A stretch of DNA of 64,000 nt from Siphonodentalium dalli (taxonomy: Eukaryota; Mollusca; Scaphopoda; Gadilida; Siphonodentaliidae), in NCBI GenBank assembly GCA_032622095.1, contig CP136066.1:42611835-42675834 (forward strand). The letters run 5' to 3'. The notes under the pieces were generated by a model that had not been told where the DNA came from, ran no database searches, and saw only the letters and a program-made list of their open reading frames with translations. Positions 20,731-32,500 of this stretch are shown here, one piece after another (position 1 is the first letter of the stretch; every line of letters begins with the position of its first letter). The translations under genes and the position numbers were made by a program.

Positions 20731-21907
20731 AAATGATCATTGTTTTGGTGTATGGATGTTTATCGTGATATTTTGTGATCTCTGCATGCATTATATCTGT
20801 ACAGAGATCAGGATGTAGTGAACGTTCAGACCAATCTCAATACAGTTGCATCCTTTTGGTATGCTTGGGGCTCCGGAGTGCATAGCAGTGACTGGTAGGC
20901 TTAAGCATACTTGGCTGTCGGTACACAAGTTTGCTGGAATGTGCGTACTATGTAAATAAAGTAATAAACATGGAACTTGGAAAACGCGATTTAAGCACGT
21001 ACTATAAAACTTATTCAACCACGCAAAAATTGGATTATGTCTTTTCAAGTTTTGTGAAAAGTCCTATTCTTATATCAAACAAACAGCTTTGTCTTGGTCA
21101 ACAAATAGGAAGGCATAATTATTACAAAGAACAGTATATATAATACTAGTATCTTCTAACCTATAAAGAACATCAAATTTGTATTGCTATGAGTCAATCT
21201 TAAATTGACAGATTGAAGGTCACTCGGGGCCGGGGCCTGTTGATTAAACAGGGTTTTAGTAGCCATGATTTCTGTAGTTCAATGTGCACTATCATTAATA
21301 CACTGGGAGGGCCTGTGAACAATTTAAATCCCATGCAAATCATCTCATATTTAACTTCTGACCAATGTTCAAATTGCCATTGCCACTCACTAGCAATACT
21401 AGTGTCACAGTCACACTGTGGTTTATTGAAAGACAAACATAATAACAAGACAGATATCAAAGGATCTTCAACTTCCAGTAAAGTACATTGTGCACTCAGA
21501 GCTCTGCTGCGTAAATAGGTCAGTCAATGCCATGCTTCGCCGATTGTTCTGGTTAACTAGTACTTTAGGGTAGGCTTACCAATGCCATTATGGTAAATCT
21601 ATGTCGATCTCTGAGTGCTATTGTCACCATCAACACACCACTTAATAATTAATATGGGGACGATAATGAATAGATATAAAGAGACACAATGAGTATTAAA
21701 TTAATAATTAATGATTTATTTAATGTTATTGATGAGGTCGGTCTTCAATATTTCAATATCAATAATTTGACAATAAAATATTCCATTAATTTTAGTTTTG
21801 TAATCCTAGCTACCCATGCATTCATTTTTGTTTTGATATATCAACAAAACTATGCATAAATTTTAACCATATAAACACATCTAAATGACAAGAACTTCAA
21901 GTTATAT

Positions 21908-21964
21908 AACGTGTGTTATCATAATCGATTGGACTTATACATTTGGGACATTATATTAATCAAA
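21908..21964. repeat. 57-bp exact direct repeat, copy 1
   Basis: Identical by eye to 23620-23676 (contains ATAATCGATTGGACTTATAC). Confidence 0.85.
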
Positions 21965-22485
21965 TGTAACGAATTCGTTGATTGAAGAAGGTGATTGCCT
22001 AAATTTAATGTGAGTATATCAGCACTCCGCCACTCGTCGACAAAGAAGTTATGATACAAAAAAACAAAATACAAAACGCCCTCCCGGAGTCCCGCCCCAT
22101 TCTCAGAAAAAAGTCTGATGAGAAACAAGGAATCTCTGTTGAATGGCCTTATCATTTTGACAAGCTCCTGTGAATAGAGTGATGATTGACAGTGATACTA
22201 AAAAGTAAATGTAGGCTGTAATTTGTAACAAATATATTATAAATAACAAACAACAGTGTCAGTGACATGGACAAATGAAATTGCAATGGCCCCATGCTAC
22301 CTGAATTTTTAATGGAACAGCCGTCCATTTTTCTTGGACCAAATTGTCTGCCAATGGATCGATTACGGTATGTTAGATGTCAATTTTTTTGCTTCAGTGG
22401 CAACATAACCATCGCCGGAAACCGAATGAACGAAATTCTACTTTCGTGTAGTTTTATAGGAATAAGGCTGGTGTCCTTCTAAAAC

Positions 22486-22600
22486 TCTGGTTGTTGATTG
22501 GCTAATATGTGATCGACCAATAAGCGAGCAGTGACGAGAACTAGCCTACGCGCACTGGCGCGTGACGAAATAGGCGGAAGTGACATCAAAATTACTTCGT
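22486..22600. promoter_or_regulatory. Promoter-like cluster (CCAAT, TGACG, ETS-like)
   Basis: GATTGGCT, GACCAATAAG, CAGTGACGAG, GCGTGACGAAAT and GGCGGAAGTGAC lie within 115 bp in locally CpG-rich DNA. Candidate promoter of MTR (minus) or of an unseen transcript; could equally belong to a transposon. Confidence 0.3.
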
Positions 22601-22901
22601 GTCGAATTGTCAATGTTTGCAAAAACAACAATCAGACAATATTTCTTTGACGAAAAGGATATTTACGATACCCAGTAACCGATTGAAGACATATAACACA
22701 TAATTTAGGTATACATATTATTGTTACGATATCTTTAGTGACTTTAGACTGAAACACCAAGTCATATGGATACATTTCGTGACACAACTTCCCCATCATC
22801 ATCATGACCATGATCATCGCCATCGGCCCGGGGCCCATCATTTCGAATTTCGGTTTTTAACTTCGATTTCAACTCGAGTCGAGTAACTCAGCACTCCAGC
22901 A

Positions 22902-23023
22902 CTCTTAATTCAGATTGTTTGGCTTCGGCAATCCGCTACGGCAACAGTATGCCGTGGCCCAGTCTGCTTCAGCAAATTGCTTCGACAATGCTGATTGCCG
23001 TAGCCAATTATGAAGGCTGAGTA
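22902..23023. mobile_element. Small inverted-end MITE (CAGCACTCTTAATTC...)
   Basis: Reverse copy of 25157-25279. AGTAACT lies on both sides (about 22893 and 23024). Confidence 0.68.
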
Positions 23024-23057
23024 ACTCGAGTTATAGAGTAATCGGCTAGTAGGCCTA

Positions 23058-24226
23058 CAGGGTTCCCGCGGGGCCTTGGATTCAAGGAACGGGCTTGAAT
23101 TTGACAAGGTGTGGTTCAAGGCCTTGAAATCCTGGAATATGGGCAATGGGCCTTAATTTAAAAAGCCTTGAATATTCGCGATACAACAACACGCCGATGA
23201 TCCGTAATTAATCACCTCTTACATTTCCGGGTTTACAGTAAATGACCGCATTGGAGCGAGATATAAATAGCGCAGTTATATTATAATAGAGCAGCGATGT
23301 ATCGAGCATTCTCATTGGATAGTTGCAGTGACATTGGCCAATCGCAAAGCGCGACGTATAATCGCATGTGACTGTCGTGTCAGTCTGCTAAAATGTTGTC
23401 GTGTGTGTACTGTTTTTCGATGATTGTTTTCGATAATTACCAATAAAAAATGGGGAAATGCACATTCCAAGATTGTTGGTTAACCCTTTGGAGAGTATCT
23501 GTAACGTCATATACATGACGTCATGAGTAAATTTAACGTCAACGTCATAGCAATAATTATTAACAAGTTCGGGTCAAAAGGGTCCAATATTTCATTTTAA
23601 TTTATGTGCATTTTTCGTTAACGTGTGTTATCATAATCGATTGGACTTATACATTTGGGACATTATATTAATCAAAATAACTCTTATACAAATCATTTAT
23701 AAATCGGATCATTTATTGAAGTTATGTCTATGTAAAATAACACTTCCTGAAACGACATACATGTATATGTCGTTCTACTCCTCAACCGAAAGTTACAAAG
23801 ACTGGTTAATGATCGTTCTGGGCGACAGGTATTCTGCAAAATTCAAACTTTGCCTGAAAACTTTTAGCGTGGCGAACATGGGAAAAGCCGCGTTGGATTC
23901 CCATGTGAAATCTGACAAACATCTTAAAGTTTTGAAGGACAAAAAAAAGACGCTACCATTTGTTGATGTTGATGTTAAAAAAAATATTCCTACCGGTAGC
24001 TTATCTGCATTGAATTGTGTGAGTATAATAATCTGGGAAAAGTACCAGGTATTATAGTACCCAACCTGAGTAATGTTAATAATTACTAACATGGCAATGT
24101 GTGATAGAATACTGATTAATTTATTTTAAGGGCTTGAAAATCCTTGAATTTGGGTATCAAAGGGCCTTGAAAATAGCTGAAAAATGTCGCGAAACGGGCT
24201 TGAATACAGGGAAATTTCCAGGGCTG
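23058..24226 (+). mobile_element. DNA transposon remnant with CAGGGTTCCCGCG end
   Basis: Ends CAGGGTTCCCGCGGGGCCTT and AGGGAAATTTCCAGGGCTG, with sub-terminal CTTGAA repeats facing inward. It has its own CCAAT-rich promoter-like stretch (23300-23350) and one recognisable exon (23767-24018). Confidence 0.65.
23767..24018 (+). pseudogene. Transposon-borne exon with BED-like zinc finger
   Basis: 84 codons from an ATG to a TGT|GTGAGT donor. It encodes a tryptophan-containing lead, then FKLCLKTFSVANMGKAALDS followed by HVKSDKHLK. Position for position this is a C2H2/BED-type finger (L-C-L-K-T-F, H-x(5)-H), but the first cysteine appears to be replaced (AKFKLC). Such fingers begin many transposase genes. 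No downstream catalytic exon was found, so it is non-functional here. Confidence 0.5.
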
Positions 24227-24229
24227 TAT

Positions 24230-25150
24230 TGATACCTGTTACAGGTATGGGCGCCCAAACTTGAGAAGCCCAAATGTCCCCAAATTCCTAGTGGACAGTA
24301 TTGAGTCAACCTGAATTTTCAAGGCAATTCAACAATATGCGCTGTAAATAAAAAATCTGCAGTTGCAATACAGCCTTCATTTGCATGTTGAATTTTTAAA
24401 TCAGAAATATTATGTCATATTTATAATATATGCGTCTGTATCTGTGTTGGTTCAGTGTAGAAGCCGTATTTTAAAGTTATATTGGGATACCGGTACATAT
24501 CCTCTGCTGGAAACAGGTGTCCCCAAATTATCTCTGGATTCTGCCCTGCTTGAATAGCCTTAAATTTGATCAGTCCTTGCTTGCAGGAACCCTGTAGTAA
24601 TAGCACCACTGTACTTGTATTACTAGTGCCAGGTTCGGTATATTATATTATACCGTAGTCGAAAATCTACGGGATAAAGATATCCCGTCGAAATTTCTGT
24701 GATGCATGTAAATAGTAATGGCAGGTTTTGCTTCCAAGTCCGGAAAGGAAGAATATAACACAAGACATGACCAAACCGCGATGTTCCCCGGACAATACAT
24801 ATACTAATGAGTCACCCTGGCATACCATTTACCTTCCTTTTACCAGGCTTTCCGCTAGTAGGGCGGGGAGTCCCTTTAAGGGTCCCATTCCCCCAGCCAA
24901 TTTTTCCCCTTCTGTCATACCACAGGACATATTCCATACCCAGTATGTATAAAGGTATAATGATGTTTACTTTTCAATTTTGTTGGAACAGTATTAAGAA
25001 ATTTAAATAGTTGACAACTTGATTTGATTTCTAGCGAGAATACACACTCGGACCGATCTAAAACTAAAAGTTGGATGTCAGTATGTCTGTAGGCCGGAGC
25101 TAACATTCAACGTGCAGGGTCGATGTGTTCCATTTAGAATATAGAGTACA
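24230..25150. other. No gene recognised
   Basis: Several frames of 60-75 codons without homology or plausible splice context. TATACCGTAGTC and similar short motifs only. Confidence 0.45.
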
Positions 25151-25156
25151 CTTTAT

Positions 25157-25279
25157 CAGCCTTCATAATTGGCTACGGCAATCAGCATTGCCGAAGCAAT
25201 TTGCTGAAGCAAACTGGGCCACGGCATACTGTTGCCGTAGCGGATTGCCGAAGCCAAACAATCTGAATTAAGAGGGCTG
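25157..25279. mobile_element. Small MITE (CAGCCTTCATAATTGG...)
   Basis: 123 bp, CTTTAT on both sides (25151-25156, 25280-25285). Contains CGGCAATCAGCATTGCCGAA. Confidence 0.72.
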
Positions 25280-25284
25280 CTTTA

Positions 25285-26160
25285 TTTAGTTTTTACTGAA
25301 ATGCTCCGGATTCTGAACGAGCACACCCGGCTCTGCACGTTGCATGCTAGCTCCAACCTGCAGAGAGAGTTAGATGAACTGAGGAAGTGATCAAACCCGA
25401 CATCGCTAGAACACATGCTTTGGAGTCCGCTGGTTACGTTGCTGCGGTTAGGTTACGAAAAATGACAGCCGATAATTTAATCTTACCCACTGATTCTACT
25501 AGTATCTTCATGTCGTAAAATATATATATCACTCCATTTTTTTCAAAGCATCTTGTCTATGTTTATTATAATTTGGCTTGATATTTAGAACTAAAACATT
25601 GGGCCTTTATTCTATTCCTTCATTGCTTCCAACCTGCTAATCATCTATCTGCTGAGTGTTATATTCCGCCACGTTATGCATCTGAACTATCTGCCGAGTC
25701 TTGAATAGTGAGTCGTTTAACTTCAACGGGCGCATTTCCGTATACTTGGAACAACGCAAGGCCTTCACCACCGGTGATCTATAACCTGGCAATTAATTTT
25801 TATCTAATAAATTTTCTAGGTTTTAAAGTTATTGCGGTTGATAGCATACATTGTAGTAACTTGGGTAGAAAATGGATGCAAAATGATCAGCAAATCTACT
25901 CTCTGATTCTTCTATTGGCCGATACAACAAAAGTAGGTCCACTAGTGTTTCCACGACATTGACTGCATTTTCCCCTCGGCAGATACAGGACCCGTTCCCC
26001 AAAACCTGACAGAAAGCCTGCTTTTACATAAAAGATACGGTACATTTAAAGAGGATTTTTGGCGATGAGGCGAAAATCAGCGAAAGATTCGGGTGTGTTC
26101 GATCTGAAAGGATCGACTTCCGGTTACATCGGGCTCAGTATCGTGGGGCAAAGTTTTTGA
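25285..26160. other. Intergenic, possible promoter-proximal DNA
   Basis: An ETS-like ACTTCCGG lies at 26117-26124 in a CpG-containing stretch. No exon of MTR or STX5 could be identified. Confidence 0.35.
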
Positions 26161-26164
26161 TATG

Positions 26165-26385
26165 AACAGGTCAGGCACACATCCAAAACGAGCTATATAG
26201 CTTGTTTCCTCTATCATAGACCGATTGAGCTACATTTTTAATGTGATTTACACATCTGATTCCATTTTGGATGCAAGCACAAAAAGTGAGATAGTAATTG
26301 ACTTTCTTTCATTGGTTGGGTACCACTGTCAAGTCTACAAAGAAACAAACTCAAGGACTCACCACAGCTAATTCATACCTGTTGG
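26165..26385. repeat. Left arm of a ~220-bp diverged inverted repeat
   Basis: GAGCTATATAGCTTG, GAGCTACATTTTTAATGTGA and GGACTCACCACAGCTAATTC match, inverted, sequence at 28425-28635. The arms bracket the 26591-28218 element. Confidence 0.7.
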
Positions 26386-27056
26386 CATATGATAGCGTGT
26401 TTTGAGAAAATATAAGATTTTGTTAGAAAAATAAGAAAGCTCCACATATCTATTCACATGTGGTATATTTTTGAAGGTCATGAATATTCAATCGATGGGT
26501 CTTACCTGATTGGATAAAGCGAACAACTTCAGAATGAAGGCGATTGTTTGTGAAAATATCAAGCGAACATTTTTCTTTCAAATTTCATTACTGTATACAC
26601 CCGTCAGTAAGCCCATCCTCGAAGATAAGCCCAGTCTGGGTTTTTTACCCCAACTAAAACATGGGGTGGTCCTCGTAGATATTAAGCCCACCTCAATTTT
26701 TGGGCATTTGGAAGGTGAATACAATCATGTCTTTCTATCCTGTAGAATAGGAGAAAATGCTCAAGCACATCTGTGCATTTATTAATTTTTTTCAGTTGTT
26801 TTTCTTGAAAAATAAAGATGTATTTGTTTTGTTTTGTTTTTATGGGGTTTGGGATTTAACCCGGGAGGATTTGGAAGGGGCCCTACAACCCACTTTGAAA
26901 TTTATTTAAAATACATTATGTGAATAAACATAATCATGAGATGGTGAAACATGGGTGAAAATTATCTTATTTTTTTTTATTCTTTGCTTTCTTTGTTTTT
27001 CTCTCGGCTGATGTTATTACTTGTGTTGTTGTTGTTGTTGTCCGCTCCTATTCTTC

Positions 27057-27404
27057 TCACTGTTGACGTTCTGCCTGGCACTCTGCCATGAGTTTTTCTG
27101 CATCAGCCAGCGTGCTTTTGATGATGTCATCGCGGGAACGAGTGGAGCCGCTGCTGGTGTTGTTAGCAGTGGTGGAGATGGGGGACACCGGGATGTGTTG
27201 GTACTCCAGTGTCCAGGGTGTTGACGTGTCCATCTCCACCCCGAAGTCAGTGGCAGGAAAATCAGGGGTGGTATCCGCGTCCCTGTCTCCGCTGACTTCG
27301 ATGACGATAGCAGGGACCTCCGGAATAACGTCGGCGTCCCTGCTTCTGGTGGAAATATCGTCAGCTGCGTCGTCAGGGGAGGCCAAGTGGGGGGAGCTGG
27401 GCAT
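27057..27404 (-). pseudogene. Ser/Thr/Asp/Pro-rich ORF ending in a short charged helix
   Basis: 115 residues. The N-terminal ~80 are low-complexity (SRDADVIPEVPAIVIE, TSTPWTLEYQHIPVSP); the last 30 (STRSRDDIIKSTLADAEKLM) look helical. The complementary frame is also open (27088-27585), but this strand agrees with the neighbouring fragment at 27560-27766. Probably the end of a transposon-encoded protein; frames are broken between the two parts. Confidence 0.4.
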
Positions 27405-27559
27405 CTCTCAGCTCGCCCCTGTTTCTACTTGGCCCTCCTGTCCGCGTCTCTTCTTCTGCGGGAGGGGGTCTTCTTCCTTCTCCGCCGCCTCTTCTTATCT
27501 CCTCAACCATCCCCAGGTAGCTGGTGATCTCCAGCTACTGGGTTATGGCCGGCAGAGGG

Positions 27560-27766
27560 TCATGAAAAGGACCGTGTCGGTGTAACCCGGTATGTCAAAA
27601 ACAAGTCAACCTGGCCACCTGACCTGTGTAAATTCCAGGTCAGGCAGTGATCCAGGTTGAATGAGCTCAGCACGAGCCTGACTTCAGCGGGGATTATAGA
27701 CGAATCCATTGTCCAGCTGAAGTCAGTAATCCGATCGCCAGGTGGTCGAAGTCCGGGAGCGCTCAA
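27560..27766 (-). pseudogene. ORF fragment with W-x-L-x(3)-GG-x-V pattern
   Basis: 68 residues containing SSFNLDHCLTWNLHRSGGQV and DLFLTYRV, which looks like a compact beta-rich fold. Same strand as the 27057-27404 ORF but a different frame, so a frameshift or intron separates them. Not assigned to any family. Confidence 0.4.
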
Positions 27767-28424
27767 GCCAGGACGTCTTACCCCACCGGCGGTCGGAGCT
27801 CGATCGATGATAAAGATGTATTATAGTATGCACTGGTGTTTTAAATATTGTTGTGAATTATACTCATCTTATTCTATTCTTAGCTGTTGGATCAATCAAA
27901 GAGGTATTAAATCAATAAAATCAAAGGATGTGTAAATTATTGTTCACACCCCTATCACAGTACATGTAAATCCAATGGGATGTGGAGTAATGACTTGGTG
28001 TTTTTGTAGGATCCTTTGATAATGCAGAAGAGTGATGTATGTTCATAAGAATTAGCTTTATTAATAAGCATCAGTGTACATGTAACTAAATGAACTTGTG
28101 AACTCATCATACAACCCTAATGTGTTTACAAATTAATCCTCGTGAGTAAGCCCACTTGAACTTGTACCCACTTTTTTTTAGCAAAAACGTGCACGAGCTT
28201 ACTGACGGGTGTATACAGTAAGAACGTACCACAAAGCCAGGCATAAATGCAGCCAATCATTTTTGAGCTTACAAACGGCATTGTGTAGATATGTTGAACA
28301 GCATCTTGTGAAACCTGGATGAAGATTTTCATTTTGGATAAACATAATTTTATGATTCTTTCTTACCCTTTCTAATGGTAAATTATCCAAAACAGATTAA
28401 TTTTGCAGCACTCAAAAGGTATAT

Positions 28425-28635
28425 AAGCTGTGGTGAGTCGTTGAGTTTATTGTTTCTTTGTAGACGTGATGGTGGTTCTCGACTAACGAAAGTCACTTGC
28501 TGTCTCGCTTTTTCTTGCTTGTGTCCAAACCGAATGAGACGTGTAAATCACATTAAAAATGTAGCTCAATCTGGCTATGATAGACGAAATGAGCTATATA
28601 GCTCATTTTGGATGTGTGCCCGACCTGATGAAATG
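28425..28635. repeat. Right arm of the same inverted repeat
   Basis: AGCTGTGGTGAGTCGTTGAG, AATCACATTAAAAATGTAGC and GAGCTATATAGCTC. Lies about 700 bp before STX5 exon 1 and could include 5'UTR or promoter sequence. Confidence 0.7.
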
Positions 28636-29323
28636 TTCTATTTCCATTTCTTTTGAAATTCAATTAGTTATTTCTTAATCTTTTGTCAACAATTGATGCT
28701 GGGGACAATAAGTTTTAAAAAAAAGTAGAGATTTTATGAATTTTTAAGAAAATCCGAAACTATCCCAAAGAAATCATCAACAGTATACTTACGGTTAAAA
28801 AAAAAATCCTGCTGGAAAATATTGAATATTCATATATCAACATTTTGAAATAAAACATTAGGTGGCAGAATAACTATGACCTTTGTACCAATAAAATTTG
28901 ATGATAAATTGATATAGCTCGATTTGCACATTATGTGCAGATTTGACTATATATCTAGTCAGATCTGCACATGAACCATCAATTGGGATTGGAATTTTTT
29001 CATAAATTAAAAATCTTGTGTGCCAAATAAACATACGTATACTTTTATTAATTTTATGAAAAAAATCCACCCTGCATGATGCTTATTCGGGTCTACACTA
29101 TATCAATTTATTTTGCAAAATATCACATTACCAGTGATATTTTCCATAAAAATACATCAATATTTCAAACTGACATTATGTCAGACAGTTTTAAAGCAGA
29201 GCCTGACAACCTATAAAAATTTGAAATTCACGTCTGACAATTGTCCATGTCAGACCACTTATTTTAAGCCTTGATACACACAATCTTTTTCTGACTTTCA
29301 GGTGAAGAATTGGGTCAGTCGTA

Positions 29324-29347
29324 ATGAAGGATACATTTATCAGGTGA
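29324..29347 (+). promoter_or_regulatory. Short upstream ORF before STX5 start
   Basis: ATG, six further codons (KDTFIR), then TGA, ending 12 nt before the STX5 ATG. It lies downstream of the acceptor-like site at 29301, so it would be in the mature 5'UTR. Any effect on initiation is inference. Confidence 0.45.
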
Positions 29348-29359
29348 TATCAGTTATAA

Positions 29360-29563
29360 ATGACCACGCGACGAAGAAGGACTAATTCTGGGTCGGAGAA
29401 TCAGCCAAACGGCCATTTGCATGTTTCAAATCCAAGTCGCGCATATACTAGTAGATCAGCTTCGCCAGACGATCCAAGGCAATCGATAATTGACCCAGAT
29501 ATGACCTGTCGTGATCGAACAAGAGAATTCCAATCTGCTGTTAAATCTCTTCAGTCTTCACAG
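29360..29563 (+). CDS. STX5: STX5 coding exon 1 (aa 1-68)
   Basis: ATG to donor CAG|GTACTT, phase 0. It encodes the basic start MTTRRRRTNSG, a Ser/Pro-rich linker and the conserved MTCRDRTREF segment. An acceptor-like CTGACTTTCAG at 29291-29301 suggests this exon starts at about 29302, with a 5'UTR intron upstream. Confidence 0.93.
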
Positions 29564-32500
29564 GTACTTAAAGCTACGATATATGATTATTCATCTTATG
29601 GCAACTGACCCCTTTATTAAAAATATCTATTTTTGTAGTCACCTTATTTTATGTGTGGTTAGTTAGGTACATGTACATGCAGGACATTTCTGTTTGTTGG
29701 AAGCCTGTGTATGCAGAGAACAGACTTCATTAGCTCAGCTTATATCCCCCTAATTTGCAGAAAATTAAATGCATAATCGAGGTGAGTAATGGGTAAACAT
29801 CACCAACTTCTATTGGTGAACTTCAATCTGATCCCAGGTCTCACATAGCAGTAGGCCCTGCAGAGTTTGGTTTCCAGGGGTAGATTTGGTGATGGTAGCC
29901 CGCTGTGTGTGATAACATCACTAAATTCATCCTCTGGGGACCTCATTCTTCAAATGTCAGACACACTGATTCAAAGCCTGTGCAGATTACAGGTACAGTA
30001 ATGCTCTAATTAATCGACCTCTTAACCACAGCAGAATTATGGGTAACTTTTCAGGATTTAGTCGGAAATATGGCTTGTTGCCATTCATTGGAAAGCTCTC
30101 AGCTGAGAGCTTTCCAATGAATGGCAGCAAGTAGTGCTGGGCGGTATTTCGGTATACCGATTATAATCGGTAAGATTTTCAATACCGTTACCGTCATTCT
30201 TTTCCATAATCGGTAAACCTTGAAGACGGTATTATCGCGGTTACATGTCATACAGGCACATTACGGAGTATATTGTGGTTTTCCTTTGTCGGGATACAAA
30301 GAAATTACTTCGTTTCTATACACCGTATTTCATCGAAATCATAATTAAGAGGTAGCGAGTTTGTGTCAGGAGAAAGCGTTGCTGTAAATTGGGCTGAGGT
30401 AGCTACTAGTGTTGCGGATTCTGTTTACCAAGTCATCCGCGAAATTGGCGCGAATATATTTCAAGATTTACGTTGTGTACCCCATGCACGTGCTCATCGA
30501 CAATTTTAAAATGACTAGTCCGTTTCAATGATTGGCGTGTGCAAGTTTATGCAACGCCCTTTATGTGTATTCATCCCATGTTGCATTATCTTTTAGTTGG
30601 AAAAAACTGTTCAATCTTCACTCATGTCACTTCTTTCCCCATGTCATTTCCAAACAAAATGTATTCCTTCGCTACCTGGGACAAAACCCAGCCCAACATT
30701 ATATTGCAAGGTATGATTGCATCATTCTGCGCTATTTTTTAACGACCGAATTTATGGGGCAGCTCATTATTTCAAGGGTGTTATCGAGTGGGAATAATTG
30801 ATCACATTCATAAACCGGGATTTAAAAGTATGATTATAATAATTCAACGGGAAGTCAATAATAGTTCTAGAAGTTAAATACTTTGGAAGTACGTAATACA
30901 CTTTATTTCCAGGCATTTAATAAAAGCATTGTACTTATTCTTAAGTTATTCACACCCGGCGGAACATTCCAATATCAACATCACAGCACGTGCTCTGCAA
31001 GTCGGCACTGTCAGTGGGGGATTGTTTCAAAGCTCTTGGGTGTATCCGGTTCGCTGAATGATGCTTGCATTAAGTTGCATAAATCGCAATTATTACCTGT
31101 ATTTAAGATCAGCTCATGAATCCATGCTTGCAGATAATGATACATTCATTGATTGCAATCCATAATTTAATAAAACGGAGCGTACATTTCCTTATTTTAT
31201 GTAATCTGTAGCGATTAGATTTTCCTCCATAAACAGTCGATCTGTGCACCAAACGAATGCTACTAAACGGGGGTTTTAAGGGATTAGTTTAAATAATCGG
31301 TAATACCGTATACCGCGGTATTATTTTAGGATTACCGCGGTATTTTTATGCTTAAATACCGCCCAGCCTAAATCCTGAAAAAATACCCATAATTCTGCTG
31401 TGGTTAAAAGGTCAATTAATTAGAGCATTACTGTACATTGGTTATCATTGGATACTTTTTATTCACAGAAAAATGGTATTGTTCCAACTAAAAATGGACG
31501 AAGTGCACTTCATCAAAGGACTGAATTCACCAGGATCGCCAAGTGAGTATTCACAGAATGTTAACCCTTTCATGACGTGAGTTGAGCTGGTGCAGCATTA
31601 AAGATCCTGTGCCATAGCATTATCTAATATATATTTTGGGACTTTTGTCTGTTAGCTATGGCCGGGAAAACTGCCGGACGGATTGAGCCCAAACTTCCTA
31701 TCTAAGGGTAAAATCCCAGATGAAGTGTCATCGCACCGCTTCTGAGAACGTCAGAGCACTCCTTCTCAATTCCCCCGCCACCGCAATGGGAATTCATGGG
31801 TTAATCATGTGATAGTTAAAGAGCATTTGTATCCGCAGTGTCGTTGATAAAGAGCGTGTCTGTGTCCAGACATGAGCGTGTTGTGTCTGTGTCCAGACAG
31901 GTCTGTGTTCCTAGGAATGGGGGAGATTTTCAAAGGGTCAAGTTTTTCCGCCCGAGGTGACCTTCACCTTGAAACGGGTACCGACAAATGATCTAATATA
32001 TATTTTGGGACTTCTGTCTGTTTGTTTGTCTGTTAGCTACCATATGGCCAGGAAAACTGCTGGACGGATTTCGACGAAATTTGATACTTACTGGTAATTT
32101 TGTCCGGGGAGTGTTTTGTACGGGTCAAATCGTGACCCCGACCTGACCTTGACCTTCAAAATGGTCAATTCAAGGTCAAATCGGGTAAAACTGACGGATT
32201 TTGACGAAATTTGATACCTAGGGGTACTTTTGTCCGGGGAGTGTTTTGGACGGGTCAAATAGTGACTCTGACTTGACCTTCAAAATGGTCAATTCAAGGT
32301 CAAAGCCCGGACGAAGGCGGGTCACCTGCTAGTCTTATATATATGATGCACGGTTATGGTAAATATTGTTCGGCCAATGTATTCTCTTATATACGAGGCT
32401 CCTTAGGGGAGACTCATATATATAAGAAAATGCATTGGCACAGTGTTTTTGCCAAATTTTATAAAAAAAAACCAACAGAAAAAGGACATTTTCAGGTTGT

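Larger units (their letters stand above)
26591..28218 (-). mobile_element. 1.6-kb TA-flanked DNA element carrying an unfamiliar ORF
   Basis: Ends CTGTATACACCCGTCAGTAA and its inverse, TA on both sides (26589-26590, 28219-28220). The centre (27050-27800) is GC-rich and holds the ORF fragments listed separately. Superfamily not identified. Confidence 0.72.

Noticed and set aside
23623-23766. Upstream extension of the finger exon to an earlier ATG
   Set aside because: This part includes the 57-bp direct repeat and has no finger-like content; the later ATG at 23767 fits better.
27088-27585. 165-codon plus-strand frame
   Set aside because: Antisense to the minus-strand ORF of the same transposon; Ser/Val-rich content is explained by the complement.
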